Position numbers and translations under genes: made by a program
NCBI GenBank assembly: GCA_012800215.1
Contig: JAAZJT010000125.1
Span: forward strand, 1-22,242
Length of the DNA: 22,242 bases
Direction of reading: 5' to 3'
From: Bacillota bacterium
GTDB taxonomy: Bacteria > Bacillota > Dethiobacteria > Dethiobacterales > Dethiobacteraceae
In this document: positions 1-6,631 of the stretch, one piece after another
Layout: each line of letters opens with the position of its first letter
Numbering within the stretch: position 1 is the stretch's first letter
The notes under the pieces: generated by a model
What the model saw: the letters and a program-made list of their open reading frames with translations, nothing else
Told to the model about the DNA's origin: nothing
Databases searched by the model: none

Positions 1-17
1 CCAATTCTAATTGTCAT
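1..17 (-). CDS. gap: Start of a gene, probably glyceraldehyde-3-phosphate dehydrogenase (partial)
   Basis: Only the first five codons and part of the sixth are present, reading MTIRI followed by a glycine-type codon start. A strong ribosome binding site (GGGAGG, 7 nt upstream of the ATG) shows that a gene really starts here. The residues fit the N-terminus of type I GAPDH, which usually runs M-x-(V/I)-(K/R)-(V/I)-G-I-N-G-F-G-R-I-G. The position just downstream of rpoN agrees with the known rpoN/sigL-(cggR)-gap linkage in Firmicutes. The product is inferred from a very short stretch plus context and could be wrong; the existence of a start codon is much firmer. Bases 18-222 hold its leader and promoter region. 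Confidence 0.5.
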
Positions 18-56
18 GCTTTTACCTCCCAGATAGATTATCTTTGTCAAATGTCA

Positions 57-69
57 AGGCTTTAAGCCT
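57..69. repeat. Short perfect inverted repeat, possible operator
   Basis: On the minus strand this reads AGGCTT-A-AAGCCT, a 6-1-6 palindrome located 40-52 nt upstream of the probable gap start codon. A -10-like GATAAT lies at 37-42, so the palindrome would overlap the -35 region of that candidate promoter, where a repressor could act. No regulator is identified and a chance palindrome is possible. Confidence 0.25.
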
Positions 70-96
70 AGGCAAATTGTTTAAAAACACAAGTTA

Positions 97-125
97 CTTT
101 TCTACATTTACAAGCAAAATCCTGC
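97..125 (-). promoter_or_regulatory. Sigma-H-like promoter upstream of the probable gap gene
   Basis: The minus strand reads GCAGGATTT (117-125), an 11-nt spacer, then GTAGAAAAG (97-105). The -35 half fits the B. subtilis sigma-H consensus RnAGGAwww exactly. The -10 half has GAAA instead of GAAT and a G at the last w position. The start point would fall near 90, giving a leader of about 70 nt. It is supported mainly by its likeness to the better match at 1754-1783. Confidence 0.35.
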
Positions 126-202
126 TAAATGATGTACCATATTTACCTTAATTGTATACCATAATTAACATATTGACTACACAAGAAGAGAAATTTTCAC
201 TC

Positions 203-227
203 AAAAAAATAGCGCTGCTGCGCTATT
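203..227 (-). terminator. Rho-independent terminator of rpoN
   Basis: A perfect 8-bp stem (208-215 with 220-227) closes a 4-nt loop. On the minus strand the stem is followed by a run of seven T (203-209), two of which pair in the stem. The upstream arm contains the TAG stop codon of rpoN (223-225), so the terminator starts inside the coding sequence. It separates rpoN from the probable gap gene, which therefore needs its own promoter in 18-202. Confidence 0.8.
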
Positions 228-1626
228 GATGGCGTTTTCTTTTACTTGATGCCGGAATGTTTAGTTCATCCCGATATTTAGCTATAGTTCTGCGGGAAAC
301 AATAATTCCGCGTTTAGCTAAAAGAACACGTAACTTTTCATCACTATACGGCTTATAATCATCTTCCCCGGCAATTAATTCTTTTAAATGGCTTTTGACA
401 GATTCAGAAGAAACAGCAGAACCCTGATAGTTTTCCACACCGGAAGTAAAAAAGAATTTAAAAGGATATAGCCCTCGCGGTGTTTGTAAATATTTATTAA
501 CTGTTGCCCTGCTGACAGTGGACTCATGCACCTCAATTTGTTCTGCAATCTGCTTCAGAGTCATTGGTTTAAGATATTTTATGCCTTGTTCAAAAAAGTC
601 AAGCTGCAGCTTTACTATTGCTTCTGTTACCCGGTAAAGTGTCTGCCTGCGCTGTTCAAGACTGCGTATTAGCCAGAGGGCAGAATCCAGGCGGCTTTTT
701 ATAAACTCATTTGCCACTTGTTCTGCATTTCCTTTATCCAGCAAAGAGCGATAGTATGAATTTATAGTAATGCGCGGCATGTTAACTTCGTTTACCAAAA
801 TAATATAATCGCCATCTATTTTCTCTACTACAACATCCGGAACTACATAACGCACATCTAGCCCGCTGCCAATTAACCTGCCCGGTTTAGGATCGAGAGT
901 GCGGATATAATCAATGGCGGCCTGCACTGCTTCCACTTCCACCTCTAGCTCGGCAGCGATTTTTTTTACTTTATTATCAGCCACTTCAGACAGGTAGCTG
1001 CTGACAATAGCTTTAGCCAACGGATGTGCGTCTTGCCTTTCCCGCAGCTGCAGCAGTAAGCATTCCTGTAAATCCCTGGCTCCAACTCCTGTCGGTTCAA
1101 ATGATTGGATTATTTCTAATACCGCCATAATTTCCGTTTTTTCCACACCGAGCAGCTGAGCGAATTCAATGGGCTCACCCTTAAGATAACCGTTGGAGTC
1201 AATATTTCCGATTAAAAATTCCCCTATACTTCTTTCAGCAGGCTGCAGGCTGCACAGTCCTAGCTGCAGTAGGAGATGTTCCTGTAGTGACGGCTCTGTG
1301 CTTACAGCATAGTCTATGACCAAACTGGTGTCGGCTGTCTGCACAGAAGGTTTCGGTAAAGGATCAAAGCCCTGGTCACGCAGATATTCATCCCAGTCAA
1401 TAGGATCCCTTTCTAGTTCAGCCTCCGGCTGTAACTCCGTACTTTCCTCATTTTTTTCTTCTTCCGGCTCCTCCAGATCCAGCACAGGGTTGTTAAGACA
1501 TTCGGCTTGCATAAAGGTTCGCAATTCCATTACAGGTAATTGTAAAAGATTGATGGCCTGCTGAAGCTCCTGTGTCATAATCAGCTTCTGCGTTTGTTCC
1601 AGTTTCAGATTATAAGTTATACGCAT
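223..1626 (-). CDS. rpoN: RNA polymerase sigma-54 factor (RpoN/SigL)
   Basis: Alternative sigma factor that recognises -24/-12 promoters and needs AAA+ enhancer-binding activators. The product of about 467 residues has the expected layout. There is a Gln/Leu-rich region I (LEQTQKLIMTQELQQAINLL) that contacts activators, an acidic region II (around 45-75), the core-binding and central DNA-binding domains, and the diagnostic RpoN box near the C-terminus (SRRTIAKYRD, about residues 444-453). I chose the ATG at 1626 because AAAGAAG lies 9 nt upstream and homologues start M-R/K-(I/L)-x-Y-x-L-x-LEQTQ. An ATG at 1635, three codons earlier, has that motif too close. Transcribed after whiA but probably with its own sigma-H-like promoter at 1754-1783. 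No activator gene or -24/-12 promoter is visible in the window, so its targets lie elsewhere. Confidence 0.97.
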   Translation of the reverse strand: MRITYNLKLEQTQKLIMTQELQQAINLLQLPVMELRTFMQAECLNNPVLDLEEPEEEKNEESTELQPEAELERDPIDWDEYLRDQGFDPLPKPSVQTADTSLVIDYAVSTEPSLQEHLLLQLGLCSLQPAERSIGEFLIGNIDSNGYLKGEPIEFAQLLGVEKTEIMAVLEIIQSFEPTGVGARDLQECLLLQLRERQDAHPLAKAIVSSYLSEVADNKVKKIAAELEVEVEAVQAAIDYIRTLDPKPGRLIGSGLDVRYVVPDVVVEKIDGDYIILVNEVNMPRITINSYYRSLLDKGNAEQVANEFIKSRLDSALWLIRSLEQRRQTLYRVTEAIVKLQLDFFEQGIKYLKPMTLKQIAEQIEVHESTVSRATVNKYLQTPRGLYPFKFFFTSGVENYQGSAVSSESVKSHLKELIAGEDDYKPYSDEKLRVLLAKRGIIVSRRTIAKYRDELNIPASSKRKRHQ

Positions 1627-1753
1627 GGCTAGCATCTTCTTTCATCAGAATTACCCTAAAAGCCTACATACTTCTCTTTACATTTTATGCTCACAGCAAA
1701 AGATGATGAAAAAAATAAACTTGTCCCCTAAATTAGTTTCTTACTTTATTACT

Positions 1754-1783
1754 AAATTCGCCTTTCCAGCGAAAAAATCCTAC
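1754..1783 (-). promoter_or_regulatory. Sigma-H-like promoter upstream of rpoN
   Basis: The minus strand reads GTAGGATTT (1775-1783), a 12-nt spacer, then GGCGAATTT (1754-1762). Both halves match the B. subtilis sigma-H consensus RnAGGAwww / RnnGAATww at every constrained position, with the usual 11-12 nt spacing. It lies in the whiA-rpoN gap; transcription would start near 1745 and give rpoN a leader of about 115 nt. An SD-like AAGGAGG sits just upstream (1785-1791) but no start codon follows within reach, so I see no small gene here. The inference is that rpoN is under transition-phase/sporulation control. Confidence 0.6.
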
Positions 1784-1812
1784 TACCTCCTTGTTAATGT
1801 CGAAAAATTATA

Positions 1813-2745
1813 TTATTTTTTCTGCAATCGTAGGCTGATTTTTTCCAGTTTGCGCATCCGATGATTAACCCCTGATTTACCTAAAGGAGGGTCCAAAAGA
1901 GAGCCCAATTCCTGCAGGCTTGCTTCTGGATGCTGCAGCCGTAAGCGAGCTAGTTCTCTTAACGGGGGATCCAGCGCTTCCAAGCCAATTTCTTTGTCTA
2001 TCAAACGAATCATTTCCAATTGCCGCACAGAAGCTTCTACAGTTTTATTCACATTAGCTGTTTCAAAATTCACCAGTCGATTCACGCGGTTACGCATATC
2101 TTTAAGGATGCGTACATTCTCAAAGTTTAGCAGGGCTCCATGGGCACCAATAATATTAAGGAACTGCACAATTTGCTCACTACCCTTAAGATATACCAAA
2201 TAGCCACGCTTGCGCGTTGTAATTTTAGCTTGAATATCAAAATTTGCCATTAAGCGTACTAAATCTGCGGCTTGTGCCTGATAATCTGTATAAATTTCCA
2301 AATGATAAGAACTCTCAGGATTAGTAACAGAACCGGCAGCTAAAAAAGCACCACGCAGGTAAGCACGGCAGCAGCATTTATTGTTATAGATGCTATCACT
2401 GATTGACTGTGTTAGTGTGCCTCCCTTTAGTAATTCTAATTTCGTAAGGACTTCAAGCACTTGAGCTGTTTCCGTGAGGCGAATGATATAAACATTATTT
2501 TTACGTAATCGTATTTTTCTGCGTACCAACAACTCTGAACTTAATTTAAAGATTTTTTTAAAGAGTAAAAAAATACGCCTTGCGATGGCAGCACTGGAAG
2601 TTACGACATGCAAGCCAAAATGCTGCTGAGAAATTTGAATATTACCGTTTAAACGGATAAAAGCCGTTAACTCAGCCGCCTGGCAGCACCTATTTCCAAA
2701 TTCACGCCGTGCTAATTCATTTTTTGCCTCTCCTGCATAAGTCAA
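1813..2745 (-). CDS. whiA: DNA-binding protein WhiA
   Basis: WhiA is a Gram-positive DNA-binding protein linked to sporulation in Streptomyces and to cell division and chromosome segregation in Bacillus. The product of 310 residues has the usual length. The N-terminal part resembles a LAGLIDADG homing endonuclease fold that has lost nuclease activity, starting with the family pattern S/G-E-x-KNELAR. The C-terminal part carries the helix-turn-helix region (ASLQELGSLLDPPLGKSGVN, about 274-293). The start is a TTG at 2743-2745 preceded by AGGTGG; no in-frame ATG fits the conserved N-terminus. It is the third gene of rapZ-yvcK-whiA, 48 nt after yvcK, an arrangement conserved across Firmicutes and Actinobacteria. 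No strong terminator is seen after it. Confidence 0.96.
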   Translation of the reverse strand: MTYAGEAKNELARREFGNRCCQAAELTAFIRLNGNIQISQQHFGLHVVTSSAAIARRIFLLFKKIFKLSSELLVRRKIRLRKNNVYIIRLTETAQVLEVLTKLELLKGGTLTQSISDSIYNNKCCCRAYLRGAFLAAGSVTNPESSYHLEIYTDYQAQAADLVRLMANFDIQAKITTRKRGYLVYLKGSEQIVQFLNIIGAHGALLNFENVRILKDMRNRVNRLVNFETANVNKTVEASVRQLEMIRLIDKEIGLEALDPPLRELARLRLQHPEASLQELGSLLDPPLGKSGVNHRMRKLEKISLRLQKK

Positions 2746-2793
2746 CTGCCACCACCTGCCTTGACTTAATTATCTGACATTTTCTTGCAGTTC

Positions 2794-3825
2794 CTACCAG
2801 TCCAAGATCTGCGTTAAAATAACCTTAGCCAATTTTTCCGGGTCATGTCGTACCACCTCTCCCTGGGACAGCACATCAGCAGTCACCACCTGCACACCCA
2901 TCTTTCTGAGGCGCTTAAGATCAGGTTGTACAGGATAGGCACCTTCCTCTGCATATCTTTGCAAAAGTGACGGTGGAATATCTAAATTGTCATTGACTAA
3001 CACTGTATCAAAAATGCCGCTTCCAAGATGATCATAGATCGCCTGCAAATGATCTGCTGCCGTATAATGATCAGATTCTCCTGCCTGCGTCATGATATTA
3101 CAAACATAAACTTTCCGTGCAGCAGTTTCCTGCAGTGCCTGCCGCACTCCTGGAACAATTAAATCTGCCAGGACACTGGTGTATAAACTGCCTGGCCCTG
3201 CAATCACCAATTCCGCTTCTAAAATCGCTTTGCGCGCAGGAGGATAAATCTGCGAGGTTGCCGGTTCAAGAAATATTCTGCGAATAGTTCCCCCTGCCTG
3301 CGGAATATTGCTTTCACCATGAACAATTCGGCCATCCATTAGCTCTGCGTTTAAAGTTAACTTTTCCAAAGTAACGGGCAGCACTTCACCACTGATCGCC
3401 AGTACCCGGCTGGCTGCTATCACCGCCTGCTCAAAGCCAAACTCTTCTGTAAGTGCAGCCAGTAATAGATTCCCCAGGCTGTGCCCGGCTAAACCTTCAC
3501 CGGTAGTGAAGCGATGCTCAAAAACTTTAGCCAGTAATGGCTCGGTATTGGCCAAGGCCAGTAAACAGTTACGAATATCACCGGGCGGCAGCATGTTTAA
3601 GTTCTCCCGCAGCCGACCGGAGCTGCCCCCGTCATCTGTAACACATACGATAGCAGATAAATTACTGGTATGTTTTTTGAGGCCGCGTAAAAGTGTTGAC
3701 AGGCCTGTTCCCCCACCTAAAGCAGCCACAAATGGCCCCTTTTCCCGCTGCGGCTGACGGCGGTATTTAGTATGCCACGGCTCATCCTGTTGTTGCAGTG
3801 TAGTGAGTGGTAACTTCTCTTCCAT
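2794..3825 (-). CDS. yvcK: YvcK/GlmR family (gluconeogenesis factor, UDP-sugar binding)
   Basis: YvcK/GlmR proteins bind UDP-GlcNAc and steer carbon toward cell-wall precursors; they are related to the CofD fold. The nucleotide-sugar binding loop is clear (ALGGGTGLSTLL, residues about 35-46) and is followed by CVTDDGGSSGRLR; GPGSLYTS appears in the middle and VCNIMTQAGE later. I chose the ATG at 3825 (343 residues), which has GAGGGG upstream. A GTG at 3852, which overlaps the rapZ stop by one base, would add nine residues and has a poorer ribosome site. Even with the shorter start the protein carries about 30 polar residues before the Rossmann-like core, a little longer than the B. subtilis protein. 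Second gene of rapZ-yvcK-whiA, probably translated in the same transcript. Confidence 0.95.
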   Translation of the reverse strand: MEEKLPLTTLQQQDEPWHTKYRRQPQREKGPFVAALGGGTGLSTLLRGLKKHTSNLSAIVCVTDDGGSSGRLRENLNMLPPGDIRNCLLALANTEPLLAKVFEHRFTTGEGLAGHSLGNLLLAALTEEFGFEQAVIAASRVLAISGEVLPVTLEKLTLNAELMDGRIVHGESNIPQAGGTIRRIFLEPATSQIYPPARKAILEAELVIAGPGSLYTSVLADLIVPGVRQALQETAARKVYVCNIMTQAGESDHYTAADHLQAIYDHLGSGIFDTVLVNDNLDIPPSLLQRYAEEGAYPVQPDLKRLRKMGVQVVTADVLSQGEVVRHDPEKLAKVILTQILDW

Positions 3826-3851
3826 CTTCTCTGCCCCCTCAACTAACAGCA

Positions 3852-4715
3852 CTATTTCTCTATATCACGATATTCTTTTACTACTGAATAATTTTTACCT
3901 TTTAGTATTTTCCCCAATTCATTAACCAGGGAAACGGAACGATGTCTTCCCCCTGTGCAGCCAATGGCAATTACCAGCTGCGGTTTACCTTCTTTAATAT
4001 AGCAAGGAATCAGAAACTGTATCATATCAACTAATTTTTGAAAAAACTGATAAGTAATACCCCATTTCCAGACATAATTTTTGACAAGCTCATCATTACC
4101 GGTAAGCGGTCGCAAATGCTCTATATAATGGGGATTAGGCAAAAAGCGCACATCAAATACCAAATCGGCATCTAATGGGATACCATGCTTAAAACCAAAG
4201 GCAACTAAAGTAATTAAAATGTTCTCATATTCGCTGTCCGGTGCATAAAGAGTTTTTATCTCTTCTTTTAACTGCTGGGGTGATAATAAGGAGGTATCAA
4301 TAAGTTTATCAGCACGTATCCGTATCTGTGCTAACAATCTTCTTTCTTCTTTAATGCCTTCCACAATACTACCCAAAGTAGCTAAGGGATGGCGGCGTCT
4401 TGTTTCCTTGAAACGCCTGATCAGGACATCATCTGAAGCCTCCAAAAAAATAATTTCATAGGCCAAACCAATTGCCTCCAAGTGCTCCAGGGCTTCCTGT
4501 AAACTAGCAAAAAAATCACCGCCCCGAATATCAGAAACCAAGGCAATACGGTTGATTTTTCCGGCAGATTGAATGGCCAGTTCAGCAAATTTGGGGATGA
4601 GCATCGGCGGCAAGTTATCGATGCAAAAATAACCTAAGTCTTCAAAGCTCTGCATAGCCTGACTTTTACCCGCCCCTGATAAACCGGTAATAATGACAAA
4701 ACGGATATTTTCCAT
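3852..4715 (-). CDS. rapZ: RNase adapter protein RapZ (YvcJ), P-loop nucleotide-binding protein
   Basis: RapZ/YvcJ proteins are P-loop NTPases. In E. coli RapZ guides RNase E to the GlmZ small RNA and controls glucosamine-6-phosphate synthesis; the Firmicutes YvcJ affects competence. The Walker A motif is GLSGAGKS at residues 11-18, followed by the family pattern DLGYFCIDNLP. The C-terminal domain ends with the hallmark GCTGGRHRSV. At 287 residues it has the normal length. The ATG at 4713-4715 has GGGGTG upstream. It is the first gene of the rapZ-yvcK-whiA cluster, beginning 72 nt after the PHP gene. The 72-nt gap holds only weak promoter-like sequence. The RNA target in this organism cannot be deduced from the window. 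Confidence 0.96.
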   Translation of the reverse strand: MENIRFVIITGLSGAGKSQAMQSFEDLGYFCIDNLPPMLIPKFAELAIQSAGKINRIALVSDIRGGDFFASLQEALEHLEAIGLAYEIIFLEASDDVLIRRFKETRRRHPLATLGSIVEGIKEERRLLAQIRIRADKLIDTSLLSPQQLKEEIKTLYAPDSEYENILITLVAFGFKHGIPLDADLVFDVRFLPNPHYIEHLRPLTGNDELVKNYVWKWGITYQFFQKLVDMIQFLIPCYIKEGKPQLVIAIGCTGGRHRSVSLVNELGKILKGKNYSVVKEYRDIEK

Positions 4716-4787
4716 TTCTTCACCCCATTACAGCTATTTTGCTTAATAATATTAGTTCATCCCACGCCGATAAAACTCCTCTTTTTG

Positions 4788-5519
4788 CTATCTCGTGATA
4801 TTCACAAGGCGCTCAAGCGGAATCTTCACTTTTTCAATTAAACGATATGCAGCACTAAAATCACCTACACGTTCCGGTGTATGGGCATCACTGTTTACAA
4901 TAAAATTCGCCCCTAAACGCAGTGCTATCTTTACATAATCTTCAAGCTTCTCAGCGTAAGCGCTGTTAATTTCCATTAAAGTACCCGTTTTTATACAAGC
5001 TGCAGCCAGTGCCTTTGTATCAATATCTATCTGCAGGCCTGGATGGGTCACGGCTTTCACCGGATAACGTTCTACCGCAGCACAAATGGCAGCTGTATTC
5101 TGCTGTCTTAATCGCTCCGGCTTAAGGTCCAGCCAGCCGGCGGTAAAATTCTGCGCTCCCAGGCAAAAGGCTGCCATGCTGCGCGGTCTCACAAGTTTAT
5201 GGTAGCCCACCAATAAATAATCTAATTCTGCCAGCATTTCAGCAGTTACATCAATGGTTCCATCAACATCCACAATATTTGCTTCCATGCCAAGCAATAT
5301 TTCAATTTGCGGGTATTTCTGCTGCAGACTTTTTATTTCCTTGCGCAGCTGCCGCACTTTATTAATACCGCCTATACCAATAAAAAAATGACCCGGGCCA
5401 TGATCACTAATGCCAATTGTTTTTAAACCGCGTTTAATGGCCGCCTGCACATTTTCCTCCACTGTCCCTTTGCCATGGCTGTAAACTGTATGAGTATGAA
5501 AATCGGCAGTTGCCTGCAT
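4788..5519 (-). CDS. PHP-domain phosphoesterase (YcdX/histidinol-phosphatase-like)
   Basis: A metal-dependent hydrolase of the polymerase-and-histidinol-phosphatase (PHP) superfamily, soluble, 243 residues. The metal-binding motifs appear in order: DFHTHT (His8, His10), SDHGPGH, GMEANI (Glu), THPG (His) and NSDAHTP (Asp and His near the C-terminus). This set resembles YcdX-type phosphatases with a trinuclear metal site. Substrate is unknown; it should not be called histidinol phosphatase without evidence, because no his genes are nearby. I chose the ATG at 5519, with AGGAGG eight nt upstream; a GTG nine bases earlier lies inside that ribosome site. In many Firmicutes a PHP gene sits near the rapZ cluster, as here. 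It lies after the terminator at 5580-5609, so it likely starts a transcript that continues into rapZ. Confidence 0.9.
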   Translation of the reverse strand: MQATADFHTHTVYSHGKGTVEENVQAAIKRGLKTIGISDHGPGHFFIGIGGINKVRQLRKEIKSLQQKYPQIEILLGMEANIVDVDGTIDVTAEMLAELDYLLVGYHKLVRPRSMAAFCLGAQNFTAGWLDLKPERLRQQNTAAICAAVERYPVKAVTHPGLQIDIDTKALAAACIKTGTLMEINSAYAEKLEDYVKIALRLGANFIVNSDAHTPERVGDFSAAYRLIEKVKIPLERLVNITR

Positions 5520-5579
5520 TAGAAGCACCTCCTCAGCACTAGTGTGCCCATTTTTAACTTACTTGCTGAGTCTTAACGT

Positions 5580-5609
5580 AAAAATCCTAACCAAACGGTT
5601 AGGATTTTT
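5580..5609 (-). terminator. Strong hairpin terminator after the FMN-dependent dehydrogenase gene
   Basis: A perfect 13-bp stem (5580-5592 with 5597-5609) encloses a 4-nt loop. The arm ends in five T on either strand, so it could work in both directions. It lies 11 nt after the stop codon of the dehydrogenase and separates the HAD-dehydrogenase unit from the PHP-rapZ-yvcK-whiA unit. Confidence 0.88.
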
Positions 5610-5620
5610 AAGATGCTTGC

Positions 5621-6631
5621 CTAGTAAATAATATGATTGTCAATTGCTTTTAAATTAACACAGCCTGTCATGAGCATGCCGTGGCGCAGCTCGTCGGTCA
5701 TTGTCTCCACAATTGTTTTTACACCGTCACAGCCGGCTCCAAAGGCACCCCAAATGGCCGGACGACCAATCAGTACGGCATTAGCGCCCAAAGCCAGCAT
5801 TTTTAGTGCATCAATACCTGTACGCACACCGCCATCAGCAAAAATAAAAATTTCACCTTTAACGCGCTCGGCAATTTCCGGCAGCACCTCCGCCACACCC
5901 GGCGTCCCGTCAAGTACGCGTCCGCCATGATTGGAAACAACTATGGCCGCTGCGCCGATTTCCACCGCCATTTCTGCCTCTTGCGCTGTCATAATACCTT
6001 TAAGGATAAAAGGAAGTTTAGTCGTTTTAACTAAATCACGCAGCTGATAAAAACTTTTTGGGCCTACCGGCTGGCCTTTCATAGCCATTGTTACTAATCC
6101 GGCACCATCCAAATCTATTCCCACTGCCAAGGCTCCCTGAGCTTCCGCCAGTTTGATGCGTTCGGTCAGAGGCATTTGTGCACGCGGTTTAATAATTGCA
6201 ATACCGGTACCTGTGTCCTTTATAGCCTGTAAACCGGCATTGTAGTACTCAGGATCGCCACCGTCGCCCGTAAATGCACAGGACCCAGCTTCAGCCGCTC
6301 CTCGTACAATTGTGCTGATGAATTCTTCCTCTGTCAGCAGTCCGCCCATATTATAGGCAGCACCGGTTAGAGGGGCAACCAAAATTGGTGTGGTAAAAGT
6401 ACGTCCGAATAATTTCAGTGTTAAATCCGGCTGTTCAACCTGGTGAATAGTGCGCATATTAATATGATACATGGCCAAGGCCTCTATATTGTTTTGAAAA
6501 GAAGAACCTGTTAGCATTCCGCCAATACCCGGCACTTCCCCTGCACATGCCCGTCCGTCGCACCGTGGACAAACGCGGCAGCTTCCCCGTAGACGATCAC
6601 GCGCCCGCTGGCGCAGTTCTTTCATTTTCAC
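5621..6631 (-). CDS. FMN-dependent alpha-hydroxy-acid dehydrogenase/oxidase with N-terminal Cys cluster
   Basis: A TIM-barrel flavoenzyme of the lactate oxidase/glycolate oxidase/L-lactate dehydrogenase family, which oxidises L-2-hydroxy acids to 2-keto acids. The active-site residues are in place: Lys211, His235 and Arg238 in SNHGGR, with the same 24- and 3-residue spacings as plant glycolate oxidase, then the phosphate-binding ADGGVRTG (265-272) and IGRP. At 336 residues it is shorter than classical members; the segment before Lys211 suggests a shortened loop 4. An N-terminal Cys cluster, C18-x2-C21-x2-C24-x4-C29, is not part of classical oxidases and could bind metal or an iron-sulphur centre. 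The GTG start (6629-6631) overlaps the HAD stop by 4 bases (GTGA), with GAGGGGG 10 nt upstream; an ATG two codons later is possible. Substrate and electron acceptor are unknown. Cotranscribed with the HAD gene. Confidence 0.88.
   Translation of the reverse strand: MKMKELRQRARDRLRGSCRVCPRCDGRACAGEVPGIGGMLTGSSFQNNIEALAMYHINMRTIHQVEQPDLTLKLFGRTFTTPILVAPLTGAAYNMGGLLTEEEFISTIVRGAAEAGSCAFTGDGGDPEYYNAGLQAIKDTGTGIAIIKPRAQMPLTERIKLAEAQGALAVGIDLDGAGLVTMAMKGQPVGPKSFYQLRDLVKTTKLPFILKGIMTAQEAEMAVEIGAAAIVVSNHGGRVLDGTPGVAEVLPEIAERVKGEIFIFADGGVRTGIDALKMLALGANAVLIGRPAIWGAFGAGCDGVKTIVETMTDELRHGMLMTGCVNLKAIDNHIIY

Noticed and set aside
1316..1564. Plus-strand open frame opposite rpoN (82 codons), and similar antisense frames opposite most genes
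   Set aside because: These are shadows of conserved minus-strand genes. They have no ribosome sites or recognisable domains and their composition follows the opposite strand.
1636..1812. A small gene after the AAGGAGG at 1785-1791 in the whiA-rpoN gap
   Set aside because: No ATG, GTG or TTG start lies within a usable distance, and the ATGs further on meet a stop at once. The sequence is better explained as promoter DNA.
4716..4787. A sigma-H-like arrangement upstream of rapZ (AGAGGAGTT, 12 nt, GATGAACTA)
   Set aside because: It has mismatches in both halves (AGGAG rather than AGGAw, GAAC rather than GAAT). In an A+T-rich gap this is too weak to list as a feature.
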